The notes beneath the pieces are model-generated. The model was given only the letters and a program-made list of their open reading frames with translations, was not told the origin of the DNA and did no database searches. Shown one piece after another: positions 8,963 through 18,159 of a stretch of DNA of 64,000 nt. Where the stretch lies: the NCBI GenBank assembly GCA_028278525.1, contig JANQEE010000013.1, positions 186,001-250,000 on the forward strand. The letters run 5' to 3'. This DNA comes from Minwuiaceae bacterium (GTDB lineage: Bacteria > Pseudomonadota > Alphaproteobacteria > Minwuiales > Minwuiaceae). Position 1 is the first letter of the stretch. Each line of letters starts with the position of its first letter. The position numbers were made by a program, and so were the translations under genes.

Positions 8963-10282
8963 TCAGCCGCCCTGACTCAGGCCCTTCGGCTTGCCGACCA
9001 CCACAAGGCGCAAATTCTCGGTCCTCAACAGGCGTTTAGCCACCCGGCGCACATCCTCCGCCGTGACTGCGTTGATATAGTCCGGCCGTCGGTCCAGGTA
9101 GTCGATGCCCAGATTGTGTCGCTGCATCGCCACCATGGTCTGGGCGATTCGGCTGTTCGAGGTCAATCTGAGCGGGAAGGATCCGTTCAGATAGGTCTTC
9201 GCGTCCGCCAGTTCCTCTTCCGTGACCCCTTCGTCGCGCATCCGGACGAACTCGGCCCGGGTTAGTTCGATCGCCTGAGCCACGGTCTCATTGCTCGACG
9301 AGAACCCGCCCATATAGAGCGCCGTTTCGGCCATCGGATTCAGATAGGAATAGATCGAATAGGTCAGGCCGCGCTTCTCCCGCACGCTTTCCGCCAGCCT
9401 GGAGGTCAGACCGCCGCCGCCCAGCACGTAGTTCATCACATAGGCCGCGTAGTAGTCCGGGTCGTCACGCTTCAGGCCGCGCATGCCGAACATCACAATG
9501 CTCTGCGGTGTCTGCTGCTCGATCACCTGAAGGTCAGGATCATCGACCGGCCAGACATCCGACCCGGTGCCGTCCCGCGCCTTCCCAGGCAACCCGCCGA
9601 ACGTACTGTCCAGCAGTGCGGCCAGCGTCTCCGGCGAGATATCGCCGACCACGCCGATCGTCATATTGTCCCGCGCCAGACGGTCCGCGACGAACTGTCG
9701 GAGGTCGGCGATCTCGATCGCCCGGACCGATTCATCCGTGCCGTCGGTCGGCCGGCCATAGCCGTCGTCCGGGTAGGCGGCGCTGAACCAGCCGCGGCCG
9801 ACCAGCGAGCGTGGATTGGTCCGGTCGCGCGCGATCCCGGTCAGGATTTGGCCGCGGATCCGTTCGACCGGCTGCGTGTCGAAGCGCGGCTTGGTCATTG
9901 CCCGGGCCAGCAGCGCGAAGGCCTCATCGCGGTTCTTGGCCAGGGTTCTCAGGCTGCCGCGAAAGGTGTCCTTGCCCGTGTCGAACGACAGCCCGATGGC
10001 CAAGTCCTTCAGCCGCGCCTGAAACGCGGCCGAATCCAGGTCTCCCGAACCCTCGTCCAGCAGTGCGGACACCAGGTTGGCCAGGCCCGCCTTGCCTTCC
10101 GGGTCAAGCCGGGCGCCGCCCTCCCAGACCACTTCCAGCGAAATGATCGGAATGGATGGCTCGTTGACCAGCCAGGCCTCGATACCGCCCGGGCTGACAA
10201 CACGGGTGATGTCCGCCGCCACGGACGGCGCGCTCAAACTTGCCGCGGCCAAGGCCGCAAGCGGCAATAGGATCTTGCGCAT
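8963..10282 (-). CDS. M16 peptidase-like, non-catalytic partner subunit
   Basis: 439 residues beginning with a signal peptide (MRKILLPLAALAAASLSAPS, cleavage near SVAAD). It has the inverzincin fold but no HXXEH zinc motif: the equivalent helix reads AGLANLVSALLDEGS. The C-terminal half keeps the R...Y substrate-binding signature (ESVREKRGLTYSIYSYL). This is the pattern of the inactive half of heterodimeric M16B peptidases, which complete the active site of the zinc-bearing subunit encoded immediately upstream (20-bp gap). The pair should form one periplasmic clam-shell peptidase. Confidence 0.88.
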   Translation of the reverse strand: MRKILLPLAALAAASLSAPSVAADITRVVSPGGIEAWLVNEPSIPIISLEVVWEGGARLDPEGKAGLANLVSALLDEGSGDLDSAAFQARLKDLAIGLSFDTGKDTFRGSLRTLAKNRDEAFALLARAMTKPRFDTQPVERIRGQILTGIARDRTNPRSLVGRGWFSAAYPDDGYGRPTDGTDESVRAIEIADLRQFVADRLARDNMTIGVVGDISPETLAALLDSTFGGLPGKARDGTGSDVWPVDDPDLQVIEQQTPQSIVMFGMRGLKRDDPDYYAAYVMNYVLGGGGLTSRLAESVREKRGLTYSIYSYLNPMAETALYMGGFSSSNETVAQAIELTRAEFVRMRDEGVTEEELADAKTYLNGSFPLRLTSNSRIAQTMVAMQRHNLGIDYLDRRPDYINAVTAEDVRRVAKRLLRTENLRLVVVGKPKGLSQGG

Positions 10283-10302
10283 CTGCACCGTCAGGCCCTC
10301 CG

Positions 10303-11643
10303 TCAGGACGCGGGTTTCGGTTTCAACAGGCCGGTGACCGACCGTTCGATCTTCAGCACGGCACGGGCCGCTTCGTTGACCTGCTCCAGCGTCACCGCCT
10401 GGACCAGATCCGGCCACGACTCGATCTCCTCGACCGTCAGGCCGGACGTCATGCCCGACCCGAACACTCGTGCCCCCGCCGACAGGCTGTCCCGCGCATA
10501 GATGGCCGACGCCAGCATGCTGTTTTTCGCCCGCTCCAGCTCGCCCTCCGTGATGCCGTTCTTCAGCAGGTCGTCGATCACGGCTTCGACCGCCGCCTCC
10601 AGCGTCGCCAGATCGCCGCCGTTACGCGGCACGGCGCTGAAATAGAACTCGGTCAGGTCGTAGCCGGTGCCGCGGTAATAGGCACCCGCCGCAGCGGCGA
10701 TGCCCTGCTCGACCACCAGGGCGCGGTACAGCCGGCTGGTCGGCCCGCTGCCCAGAATATCGGCGAGCACGCGCAATGGGATGGCGTGGCGCGTCTCGCC
10801 CGCATTGCGGCTCGGCGCCAGATAGGTGCGCTGCCATGACGGTTCGGCGACCCTGACGTCGGACAGTTCCACCCGGCGCGGCGAAATCTGCGGCGGCTCC
10901 TGCAGCCGCTTGCGCGGCGGCGTGTCGGCGCGCGGGATCGGCCCGTAATGCTTCTCGGCCAGGGCCAGCACCTCCTCGCCGGTGACGTCGCCCGCGACAA
11001 TCAGGATGGCGTTGTTCGGCGCGTAATAGCGGCGGTAGAAATCGACCACATCCTTATGGCCCAGTTGCTCGATCTCGTGCCGCCAGCCGATCACCGGGAT
11101 ACGGTACGAATGCGCCAGGTACTGCGACGCCGACATCTGCTCGTTCAACAGCGCGGCGGGATTGGTGTCGACGCGCTGCGAGCGTTCCTCCAGGATCACC
11201 CGCCGCTCGGTCTCGACCACGTCCTCGGTGAGTTGCAAATTGACCATCCGGTCCGCTTCCAGGCCCATCACCAGGTCCAGCTTGTCGGCGGCGACCTGCT
11301 GGAAATAGCCGGTATAGTCGTAGGAAGTGAAAGCGTTGTCCTGGCCGCCGTTGCGCGCGACGATCTGCGAGAATTCGCCGTCTTCCAGATTCTTGGTGCC
11401 GCGGAACATCAGATGTTCCAGGAAGTGGGCAATGCCCGACTTGCCGGCCTGTTCGTCGGCCGACCCGACCCGGTACCAGACCATATGCACGACGACGGGA
11501 GCGCGGTGATCCGGGATCACCACCACTTCCATGCCGTTATCCAGGGTATAGGTATCCGGGTTGAACAGGCCGGCGCGGGCCGGCCCCAACATCACGGCCG
11601 TCAGCAGGAAAGCCGTGGCAAGCAGTCTGGCAGAAAATCTCAT
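10303..11643 (-). CDS. M16 zinc peptidase, catalytic subunit
   Basis: 446 residues. The signal peptide MRFSARLLATAFLLTAVMLG is followed by LDNGMEVVVIPDHRAPVV and then the inverted zinc motif HFLEH (His73, Glu76, His77), with the third ligand downstream in ETERRVILEE. This is the active partner of the M16B pair and precedes the non-catalytic subunit in one operon. Homologues degrade peptides in the periplasm or process exported proteins. The start is taken at the signal-peptide methionine rather than 23 codons upstream. Confidence 0.92.
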   Translation of the reverse strand: MRFSARLLATAFLLTAVMLGPARAGLFNPDTYTLDNGMEVVVIPDHRAPVVVHMVWYRVGSADEQAGKSGIAHFLEHLMFRGTKNLEDGEFSQIVARNGGQDNAFTSYDYTGYFQQVAADKLDLVMGLEADRMVNLQLTEDVVETERRVILEERSQRVDTNPAALLNEQMSASQYLAHSYRIPVIGWRHEIEQLGHKDVVDFYRRYYAPNNAILIVAGDVTGEEVLALAEKHYGPIPRADTPPRKRLQEPPQISPRRVELSDVRVAEPSWQRTYLAPSRNAGETRHAIPLRVLADILGSGPTSRLYRALVVEQGIAAAAGAYYRGTGYDLTEFYFSAVPRNGGDLATLEAAVEAVIDDLLKNGITEGELERAKNSMLASAIYARDSLSAGARVFGSGMTSGLTVEEIESWPDLVQAVTLEQVNEAARAVLKIERSVTGLLKPKPAS

Positions 11644-11740
11644 GCAATCGCCTACCGGGTTGGAAGGGTCACGTTCAACGATCCAATATGCTCCGAAAAG
11701 TTGTCGGTTCAATTAACCTCAGCGTCACGTTTCGGCGAGT

Positions 11741-11769
11741 ACCGCAGTGCCGACAACCGGCACCGCGGT
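11741..11769 (-). terminator. hairpin downstream of the DUF3035 lipoprotein gene
   Basis: ACCGCAGTGCCG and CGGCACCGCGGT form a 12-bp stem with one mismatch (a possible G-U pair) around a 5-base loop. It sits directly after the lipoprotein stop codon and before the M16 signal-peptide start, where it could separate the transcripts. No T-run is present. Confidence 0.4.
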
Positions 11770-11776
11770 CTCGGTG

Positions 11777-12388
11777 CTATTGCTGCTGCTGCCCCTGTTG
11801 GGTCGTCGGAGTCGGCCCGCTGGTTACCGGCGCGCCCGTGTCGGCGTTGCGGCGCAGACGCTCCGCTTCCGCCGGCGCGTCGACCACGGTGCTCGTTTCG
11901 GATTGCTGCCAGAACAGCAAGCGCTCCGCCAGGCCCTTGTCGTTGCCGGCCAGCACATTGCTTTCGCGCTCGATCTGGCCGCGAATGCTGGGATCGATAT
12001 CCGCCGCGCCGGCCTGCTTCAGAAGGGCCGCTTCACCGACACTGGCGCTGCCAGCGCCGGCACCGCTCCCCGAATTGCGCATCCAGGGGCGCGGATCCTG
12101 TTCCGCTTTCTGTTCGCCGCCGGTCAGCGCGGTGCGCGCTTCCTGCGCCGGCCGAAGGTCGTCCGGCCGCCGCGCGCCCGGATCGGGCGGCCGCAGGCTG
12201 TAATCCGGCGGCAGGATCAGTGGCGCCGAGGTCACCACAGTGAACTCGTCGGGCGCTTCTTTGCCGAGACCCAGGGTATCGCGCAGCGTGTCGCAGGCGC
12301 CGAGCGCCAGGGCAAGCGCCAGGGCGGCTGCCGCCCGCGGCCACCGGCTGTCGCTCAGAAATGTCGTGCGCGCCGTGTTCATGAGCAC
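11777..12388 (-). CDS. DUF3035 (BamF-type) outer-membrane lipoprotein
   Basis: 203 residues. A hydrophobic N-terminal stretch ends in a lipobox (ALALGAC), so Cys should be lipidated and the protein anchored to the outer membrane. The conserved DUF3035 block follows: PDEFTVVTSAPLILPPDYSLR and then PDPGARRPDD. DUF3035 is largely alphaproteobacterial, and from memory it has been annotated as BamF, an accessory of the beta-barrel assembly machine that retains a BamC-like motif. The C-terminus is low-complexity and ends in a Gln run. It follows lspA by one base; lspA encodes the peptidase that processes such lipoproteins, which is a sensible pairing. Confidence 0.82.
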   Translation of the reverse strand: MLMNTARTTFLSDSRWPRAAAALALALALGACDTLRDTLGLGKEAPDEFTVVTSAPLILPPDYSLRPPDPGARRPDDLRPAQEARTALTGGEQKAEQDPRPWMRNSGSGAGAGSASVGEAALLKQAGAADIDPSIRGQIERESNVLAGNDKGLAERLLFWQQSETSTVVDAPAEAERLRRNADTGAPVTSGPTPTTQQGQQQQ

Positions 12389-12389
12389 T

Positions 12390-12899
12390 CTATTTAGGCG
12401 ATTGCGCGTTCCCGAACAAGGAATCGATCAACAGGAAGCCGACCCCGACCACAATCGCCGAATCCGCCACATTGAACGCCGGCCAGTGGCCGATTCCCGC
12501 CAAATGGAAGTCGAAGAAATCGGCGACCGCGCCATAGACCACGCGATCGATCGCGTTGCCGATCGCGCCGCCGACCACCAGGCCGAGACCGATCGCCAGC
12601 CACCGGTTGGTCGCGCGATACAGCCAGATCAGCAGGCCGATGCTGACGCCGACAGCGAGAACCGTCAGCAGCCAGCGCACGATCTCCATGTTGGACGCGA
12701 ACAGACCAAAGCTGACGCCCCGGTTCCAGACCATCACCAGGTTGAAAAACGGCGTTATTTCAATCGGTTGAAACCCATTGTCCTGCATCACGCCGATCAG
12801 CATGTATTTGCTGATCTGGTCGGCGGCCAGAATGACGGCGGCGATGGCGAGACCCAGCCGGAACATCGGGCGCCGGGTCAGCCAACCGCATCGGCGCAT
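12390..12899 (-). CDS. lspA: lipoprotein signal peptidase (signal peptidase II)
   Basis: 169-residue, four-helix inner-membrane aspartyl peptidase. The conserved catalytic blocks are VVGGAIGNAIDRVVYGAVADF and FNVADSAIVVGVGFLLID, each providing one aspartate, plus AADQISKYM near the N-terminus and VWNRGVSFGLF. It cleaves prolipoproteins at the lipidated cysteine. The gene overlaps the ileS 3' end by 22 bp, the classical ileS-lspA order. A downstream in-frame ATG at MFRLGLAI would also keep all helices. Confidence 0.94.
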   Translation of the reverse strand: MRRCGWLTRRPMFRLGLAIAAVILAADQISKYMLIGVMQDNGFQPIEITPFFNLVMVWNRGVSFGLFASNMEIVRWLLTVLAVGVSIGLLIWLYRATNRWLAIGLGLVVGGAIGNAIDRVVYGAVADFFDFHLAGIGHWPAFNVADSAIVVGVGFLLIDSLFGNAQSPK

Positions 12900-15670
12900 C
12901 GTCGGCAGAGGTCGTCATGACCCGCCACCGACCCGACCTCGGGCAGCACCATCCAGCATCGCTGGCATTTTTCGCCCTCCGCCTGGCCGGGCACCACGGC
13001 CACGCCGGCGACGTCGTCCAGCGTGAACGCGCCCGCCGGCCCGTCGCCAACCACCAGGTCGGCGCCGGAAGTGATGCAGATTTCCGCCAGATCGACCCCG
13101 TCGACGGCGTTCTTGAAGTCGTCCGTCGTGTAGACCGTCGGCGACGCCTGCAGGCTGGAGCCGATTCGCTTTTCGCGCCGCTCGATCTCCAGCGCGCCGG
13201 TCACCGCCCGGCGCAACGCGCGGACCTTCGTCCACTTCTCCGCCAACACCGGATCGCGCCACTCCGCCGGCAGGGTCGGGAACTGCCGCAAATGCACGCT
13301 GGCGTCGTCGGACGGGAAGCGCGACAGCCACGCTTCTTCCGCCGTAAAGCAGAGGATCGGCGCCAGCCACGCGGTCAGACAGGAGAACAGCTCGTCCAAC
13401 ACCGTGCGGGCGGCCCGCCGGCGCACAGACTCGACCGGATCGCAATACAAAGCATCCTTGCGGATATCGAAATAGAGCGCCGACAGATCGACCGTGCAGA
13501 AATTGTAGAGCGCCACATAGATTCGGTGGAAATCGTAAGCGTTGCAGCTTTCGCGCACCAGTTCGTCCAATTCCGACAGCCGGTGCAGCACCCAGCGCTC
13601 CAGCTCCGGCATCTCGGCATGCGGCAGGCGCTCCGCCTCGTTCCAGCCGTTCAGGTTGCCCAGCATGAAGCGCAGCGTATTGCGCATCCGGCGGTAGGCA
13701 TCCACCTGGGCGCGCACGATCTCCGGGCCGATCCTGAGGTCCTCGGAATAATCGGCGCTGACCACCCAAAGCCTTAGGATTTCCGCGCCGTTCTGCTTGA
13801 TCACGTCCTGCGGCGCCACGGTGTTGCCGAGCGACTTGGACATCTTGCGGCCTTCGCCGTCCATCACGAAACCATGGGTCAGCACCGCTTCGTACGGCGC
13901 CCGGCCTCTCGTGCCGCAGGCTTCCAACATCGATGAATGGAACCAGCCGCGATGCTGGTCGGAGCCCTCCAGGTACAGCGAAGCCGGCCAGCGCATTTCC
14001 GGGTCCGGCTCCAGCACGAAGGCGTGCGTCGAGCCGGAATCGAACCAGACGTCCAGGATGTCGGAGACTTTGTCGTAGTCGTCCGGGTTGTAATCGTTGC
14101 CGAGGAACCGCGTCGCGTCGCTTTCGAACCAGGCGTCGCAGCTTTCCGCTTCCACCGCCTGAACGATGCGCTCGTTGACAGCCGGATCGCGCAACGGCTC
14201 GCCGGTCTCTTTGTTGACGAACACAGTGATCGGCACGCCCCAGGCGCGCTGGCGGGAGACCAGCCAGTCCGGCCGGTTCTCGATCATGTCGTAGAGCCGG
14301 TTCTGCCCGGATTTCGGATAGAACGCGGTCTCCTTGATCGCCGTCAGCGCCTTGTCGCGCAGGCCCGTCTCGCTCATCGAGATAAACCATTGCGGCGCGT
14401 TGCGGAAGATCAGCGGCGCCTTCGACCGCCAGGAATGCGGGTAGGAATGCACCAGCTTGCCGTGCGCGACCAGCGCGCCGGCCGCGGTCAAGGCCTCCAG
14501 CATATCGCCGTCGACCTTGTAGACATGCTTGCCCGCGAACAGCGGAACCTGTGCGAAATAGGTGCCGTCCACGTCCACCGTCTGCGGCACCTCCACGCCA
14601 TTCTTGATGCCAAGCTCGAAGTCTTCGGCGCCGTGGCCCGGCGCGATATGCACGAAACCCGTGCCCTGCTCCGTGGTCACGTAGTCGGCGTCCAGCATCG
14701 GCACGTCGAAATCGTAGCCCTGGCCATCGAACGGATGCCGGCAAACGATGCCGTCAAGCGTGGCGACATCGCTCACCCGCGTCCACGCCTCGATCCCGGC
14801 CGCGGTCCGAACCTCTTCGGCCAGGTCGTCGGCCAGCGCCAGCGTCTCGCCGACCCGCCCAAGGCTGCCCTCGCCGACGCCGTCCACCCGATAGACCCCG
14901 TACTTGATGGCCGGGTGGTAGGCCAACGCGCGGTTGCCGGGGATCGTCCACGGCGTGGTCGTCCAGATCACGACGCTTGCGTCCTTCAGCGCCGGGTCGG
15001 CCGATTTAACCACCGGAAAACGCACATAGATGGTCGTCGACGTGTGGTCGTGATATTCGATCTCCGCCTCGGCCAGCGAGGTCTGCTCGACCACCGACCA
15101 CATCACCGCTTTGGCGCCCTTGTACAGGCTGCCGTCCATCAGGAACTTCATCAATTCCCGGACGATCTGCGCCTCCGCCGCATAGGACATCGTGGTGTAG
15201 GGATGGTCCCAATCGCCCTCGACGCCCAGGCGCTTGAACTCCTCGCGCTGAACGTCGATCCAATGCTCGGCGAATTCGCGGCATTCGCGCCGGAAATCGT
15301 TGATCGGCACCTCGTCCTTGTCCTTGCCGGCGGCGCGGTATTTTTCCTCGATCTTCCACTCGATCGGCAGGCCGTGGCAGTCCCAGCCCGGCACGTAACG
15401 GGCGTCCTTGCCCATCATCTGCTGCGAGCGATTGACCACGTCCTTCAGGATCTTGTTCAGCGCGGTGCCGATATGGATGTTGCCGTTCGCGTAAGGCGGC
15501 CCGTCATGCAGGATGAATTTCTCGCGCGATTTGGCGTCCGCCCGCAGGCGGTCTCCCAGGCCCATTTTGGCCCAGCGCTCCAGGAATTCGGGCTCGCGTT
15601 TCGGCAATCCCGCCTTCATTGGAAAATCGGTTTTCGGCAGGTGCAGGCTGGCTTTGTAGTCGGTGCTCAT
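12878..15670 (-). CDS. ileS: isoleucyl-tRNA synthetase
   Basis: 930 residues, the usual bacterial length. Class I signatures are present: HIGH-type PYANGNIHIGTALN near the N-terminus and KMSKSLGN in the C-terminal half. The WLVSRQRAWGVPI segment and the editing domain between are typical of IleRS. The C-terminus carries a four-cysteine zinc finger (CQRC ... CRRC), as in E. coli-type enzymes. No T-box leader is visible, as expected for a proteobacterium. It is followed by lspA and preceded by ribF on the same strand with ~230 bp between. Confidence 0.97.
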   Translation of the reverse strand: MSTDYKASLHLPKTDFPMKAGLPKREPEFLERWAKMGLGDRLRADAKSREKFILHDGPPYANGNIHIGTALNKILKDVVNRSQQMMGKDARYVPGWDCHGLPIEWKIEEKYRAAGKDKDEVPINDFRRECREFAEHWIDVQREEFKRLGVEGDWDHPYTTMSYAAEAQIVRELMKFLMDGSLYKGAKAVMWSVVEQTSLAEAEIEYHDHTSTTIYVRFPVVKSADPALKDASVVIWTTTPWTIPGNRALAYHPAIKYGVYRVDGVGEGSLGRVGETLALADDLAEEVRTAAGIEAWTRVSDVATLDGIVCRHPFDGQGYDFDVPMLDADYVTTEQGTGFVHIAPGHGAEDFELGIKNGVEVPQTVDVDGTYFAQVPLFAGKHVYKVDGDMLEALTAAGALVAHGKLVHSYPHSWRSKAPLIFRNAPQWFISMSETGLRDKALTAIKETAFYPKSGQNRLYDMIENRPDWLVSRQRAWGVPITVFVNKETGEPLRDPAVNERIVQAVEAESCDAWFESDATRFLGNDYNPDDYDKVSDILDVWFDSGSTHAFVLEPDPEMRWPASLYLEGSDQHRGWFHSSMLEACGTRGRAPYEAVLTHGFVMDGEGRKMSKSLGNTVAPQDVIKQNGAEILRLWVVSADYSEDLRIGPEIVRAQVDAYRRMRNTLRFMLGNLNGWNEAERLPHAEMPELERWVLHRLSELDELVRESCNAYDFHRIYVALYNFCTVDLSALYFDIRKDALYCDPVESVRRRAARTVLDELFSCLTAWLAPILCFTAEEAWLSRFPSDDASVHLRQFPTLPAEWRDPVLAEKWTKVRALRRAVTGALEIERREKRIGSSLQASPTVYTTDDFKNAVDGVDLAEICITSGADLVVGDGPAGAFTLDDVAGVAVVPGQAEGEKCQRCWMVLPEVGSVAGHDDLCRRCADAVG

Positions 15671-15898
15671 GACACGGATACCTATCGTCGACGGACCCTG
15701 AGCAAGGGTGCTTTGTGGCTAAGCTTGTATGTTCGGGAAGGACGCAACGCGCCCGGCATGCCGGCCCTCAGCGGAGGACCGGGGTCGTAATTCGCTGGCC
15801 GACCCGGCGCGGTATCGTCAATAGCGTGTCCATAGCGCCGGCTTTGTAGCAGGCGGCGGCGCACCTGTCGAGTTGGCGGTAGGCGAGCGGCCGGCGCA

Positions 15899-16864
15899 TC
15901 ATCCGTCGAACGCATCGGCGCGATTGCCCGGCTCTGCCAGCAACACCCGGGCGCGCTCGCTATCCGCGGCGATCTGTGTCTTCAGCGCTTCCAGACCGTC
16001 GAACTTGCGTTCCGGCCGGATGAAATCCACGAAGGCGACGCGCAGGTGCCGGCCATACAGATCGCCGGCAAAGTCCAGTAGATGCACCTCCAGGACGGCA
16101 TCCGTCTTGCCGAAAGTCGGCCGACGACCGAGGTTGGCCACCCCGTCCCGCCAGATCATGCCGCCGTCTTCTTCCGCGCCGACCCGGACGGCGTAGACGC
16201 CAAAGGCCGGTTCCAGGTAGCCGTCGACCGAAAAATTTGCCGTTGGAAAGCCCAGTCGGCGGCCCCTTTGGTCGCCCTGCTGCACCCGGCCTTCGATCTC
16301 CCACCAATGGCCCAACTGGTCGGCCGCCTCGCGCGGCCGGCCTTGCCACAGGCAGTCCCGGATCCGGGTCGACGAGTAAGCCAGGCCGTCGCCGCCGACG
16401 GGGTCGATCACGGTCACCTCGAACCCGCCGGACGCCGCCCTGGCCCGCAAAAGGTCGGTATTGCCGCTGCGTTTATGGCCGAAGGCGAAGTCGTAGCCGA
16501 CGATGACATGGCGAACCGCCAGCCCCTCAATCAGCACCTGGTCGACGAACTCGTCCGCCGTTTTACGCGACAGGGCGACGTCGAAGTGCAGCGCCATCAG
16601 CAGATCGAGGTCTAGCTGCCCGAGCAGGTGCGCTTTGGCGCGGAACGGGGTCAGCCGGAACGGCGGCGCCTTGGGTGCGAAGAACTCGCGCGGATGCGGC
16701 TCGAAGGTGAGCACCGCGAGCGGCGCTTCCTGCCGGCGGGCCATCTCGGCCGCCATCGACAGCACCTGCCGGTGCCCGCGATGCACGCCGTCGAAATTGC
16801 CGATCGCGGCCACCGCGCCCCGAAGCTCTGTCGGAACGTCCTCATAATGCCGAAGGATGCGCAT
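15899..16864 (-). CDS. ribF: bifunctional riboflavin kinase / FAD synthetase
   Basis: 321 residues. The N-terminal FMN adenylyltransferase half carries AIGNFDGVHRGHRQVL, VLTFEPHP and GYDFAFGHKRSGN. The C-terminal riboflavin kinase half carries RVQQGDQRGRRLGFPTANF and EVHLLDFAGDLYG. The protein phosphorylates riboflavin and adenylylates FMN to FAD. The start is the ATG giving MRILRHYEDVP. The ribF-ileS-lspA order is a conserved proteobacterial arrangement. The ~230 bp between ribF and ileS shows no convincing gene. Confidence 0.95.
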   Translation of the reverse strand: MRILRHYEDVPTELRGAVAAIGNFDGVHRGHRQVLSMAAEMARRQEAPLAVLTFEPHPREFFAPKAPPFRLTPFRAKAHLLGQLDLDLLMALHFDVALSRKTADEFVDQVLIEGLAVRHVIVGYDFAFGHKRSGNTDLLRARAASGGFEVTVIDPVGGDGLAYSSTRIRDCLWQGRPREAADQLGHWWEIEGRVQQGDQRGRRLGFPTANFSVDGYLEPAFGVYAVRVGAEEDGGMIWRDGVANLGRRPTFGKTDAVLEVHLLDFAGDLYGRHLRVAFVDFIRPERKFDGLEALKTQIAADSERARVLLAEPGNRADAFDG

Positions 16865-16933
16865 CGGCGCAGAAACTCCTACCCTTGGCGCCAAGCGGCG
16901 CCGGGCGAGATTATGCCCCGCGTCGGACGATAA

Positions 16934-17395
16934 TCAAGCCGCCACCGGCCGCTGGTCCGCCTTGCGCGGCACCATGATCGTGGCGTCGCCCTTGACCACC
17001 ACTGTCTCGCCAACCGTGCAGGTGCAGACGAATTGCACCCGTTTCTTTTCGGTGTCGATAGCGTCGATCTCGACCCGCGCGACCACCGTCTCGCCGGCCC
17101 GGACGGGCGCCGTGAATTTCAGGGTCTGGGACAGATAGATGCAGCCGGGCCCCGGCAGTTTGGTGCCGAACACGGTGGACAGAAAGCTCGCCGTCAGCAT
17201 GCCATGGGCGATACGTCCCTTGAACGGGCTGGACTGGGCGAATTCCTCATCGAAATGGATCGGATTCGTGTCGCCGGAGGCGCCGGCGAACATCGCAATG
17301 TCGGCCTCGGTAATCGTACGGGAGTAAACGGCCGTCATGCCGACCGAAAGATCTTCCAGATAATGCCCGTGTCGCTCGCTGGTATCTGTCGACAT
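16934..17395 (-). CDS. MaoC-family (R)-specific enoyl-CoA hydratase
   Basis: 153-residue hotdog-fold hydratase. The hydratase-2 catalytic pair is present: Asp in DTNPIHFD and His in RIAHGMLTA, about five residues apart as in PhaJ. The N-terminal EDLSVGMTAVYSRTITEADI and central GPGCIYLSQTLKFTAPV fit single-domain PhaJ-type enzymes, which supply (R)-3-hydroxyacyl-CoA. The start is the ATG giving MSTDTSERHG. Two tandem palindromes sit just upstream and may control it. Confidence 0.88.
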   Translation of the reverse strand: MSTDTSERHGHYLEDLSVGMTAVYSRTITEADIAMFAGASGDTNPIHFDEEFAQSSPFKGRIAHGMLTASFLSTVFGTKLPGPGCIYLSQTLKFTAPVRAGETVVARVEIDAIDTEKKRVQFVCTCTVGETVVVKGDATIMVPRKADQRPVAA

Positions 17396-17414
17396 GGAAC
17401 GCCTTTCCTCAAAA

Positions 17415-17441
17415 CATTCGCGAATGCACAAAAAATTGTGC
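17415..17441. promoter_or_regulatory. tandem palindromes upstream of the MaoC gene
   Basis: CATTCGCGAATG (perfect 12-bp palindrome, 17415-17426) abuts GCACAA-AAAA-TTGTGC (17426-17441). Both lie 20-46 bp before the ATG of the minus-strand MaoC gene, where an operator would overlap the promoter. The cognate regulator is unknown. Confidence 0.45.
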
Positions 17442-17499
17442 GGCGCACTATAGGGGCGCAATGGAATCGGTCAAGCGCGACAGGCTTATCCCGTTCATC

Positions 17500-17584
17500 G
17501 CCCGGCCGGCCCGCTCCCCCGTCCCAACCACCCATACGAAGGTACCCTTGGGGTGGTTGGGACGGGGGAGCGGGCCGGCCGGGC
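17500..17584. repeat. long palindromic intergenic element, copy B
   Basis: Perfect 34-bp inverted arms (17500-17533 and 17551-17584) with a 17-base loop; the core reads CTCCCCCGTCCCAACCACCC. It lies between the divergent MaoC and cheY genes, so in this copy it cannot serve as a simple terminator. It is the main recognisable content of the 377-bp gene-free stretch 17396-17772. The rest of that stretch is the AT-richer leader of cheY, which presumably holds its promoter. Confidence 0.9.
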
Positions 17585-17772
17585 AACGCCCAATAATCCA
17601 ACCATAAGTCTGACGGGCCCTCGTAAAGACCTCATTAATACGACTATCCCATTAACCAAATATTCAAATAGTCCGAATAGATTGCGCGCTGTTGCGATAA
17701 CCGCGGCGACTTGCATTGATGGGGGCGCATGTCCGCTGGCGGTGTGGTGTGAATTGCTGGAGAAAATGAATC

Positions 17773-18159
17773 ATGGCCGTCGATTTGAAGATGCCAATCC
17801 TAATCGTCGACGACTACAAGACGATGCTACGTATTGTCCGCAACCTGTTGCAGCAGCTCGGCTTCAACAATGTGGACGAAGCGATGGACGGTTCGCAGGC
17901 CCTGACCATGTTGCGCGGCAAGCCGTACGGTCTTGTGATTTCGGACTGGAATATGGAACCGATGACCGGATACCAGCTCCTCAAGGAAGTCCGCGCCGAC
18001 GCGAAACTGGGTGAGCTGCCGTTTATTATGGTCACCGCCGAGTCCAAGACCGACAACGTGATCGCCGCCAAGAAAGCCGGCGTAAACAACTACATCGTCA
18101 AGCCTTTCAATGCTGCGACGTTGAAGACCAAAATGTCGGCGGTGATCGGAGAATTCTAA
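17773..18159 (+). CDS. cheY: CheY-type chemotaxis response regulator
   Basis: 128-residue single receiver domain. The acidic pair is Asp13-Asp14, the phospho-acceptor Asp58 lies in VISDWNMEPMTG (the SDWNMP motif specific to CheY), the switch Thr is in MVTAESK and Lys in NYIVKPFN. Phosphorylated CheY binds the flagellar switch protein FliM. No output domain is attached. It is followed immediately by cheZ with overlapping stop and start (TAATG), so kinase-side signal and its phosphatase are co-translated. No other chemotaxis genes are in the window. Confidence 0.93.
   Translation: MAVDLKMPILIVDDYKTMLRIVRNLLQQLGFNNVDEAMDGSQALTMLRGKPYGLVISDWNMEPMTGYQLLKEVRADAKLGELPFIMVTAESKTDNVIAAKKAGVNNYIVKPFNAATLKTKMSAVIGEF

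Noticed and set aside
13937-15790. A 617-codon open frame on the plus strand opposite ileS
   Set aside because: It is fully antisense to ileS, is rich in Arg, His and Gln as expected of a GC-rich shadow frame, and has no recognisable motif.
15682-15915. A 77-codon minus-strand frame between ileS and ribF
   Set aside because: No motif, no clear RBS and Arg/Pro-rich composition; it is better treated as part of the ~230-bp intergenic leader of ileS.
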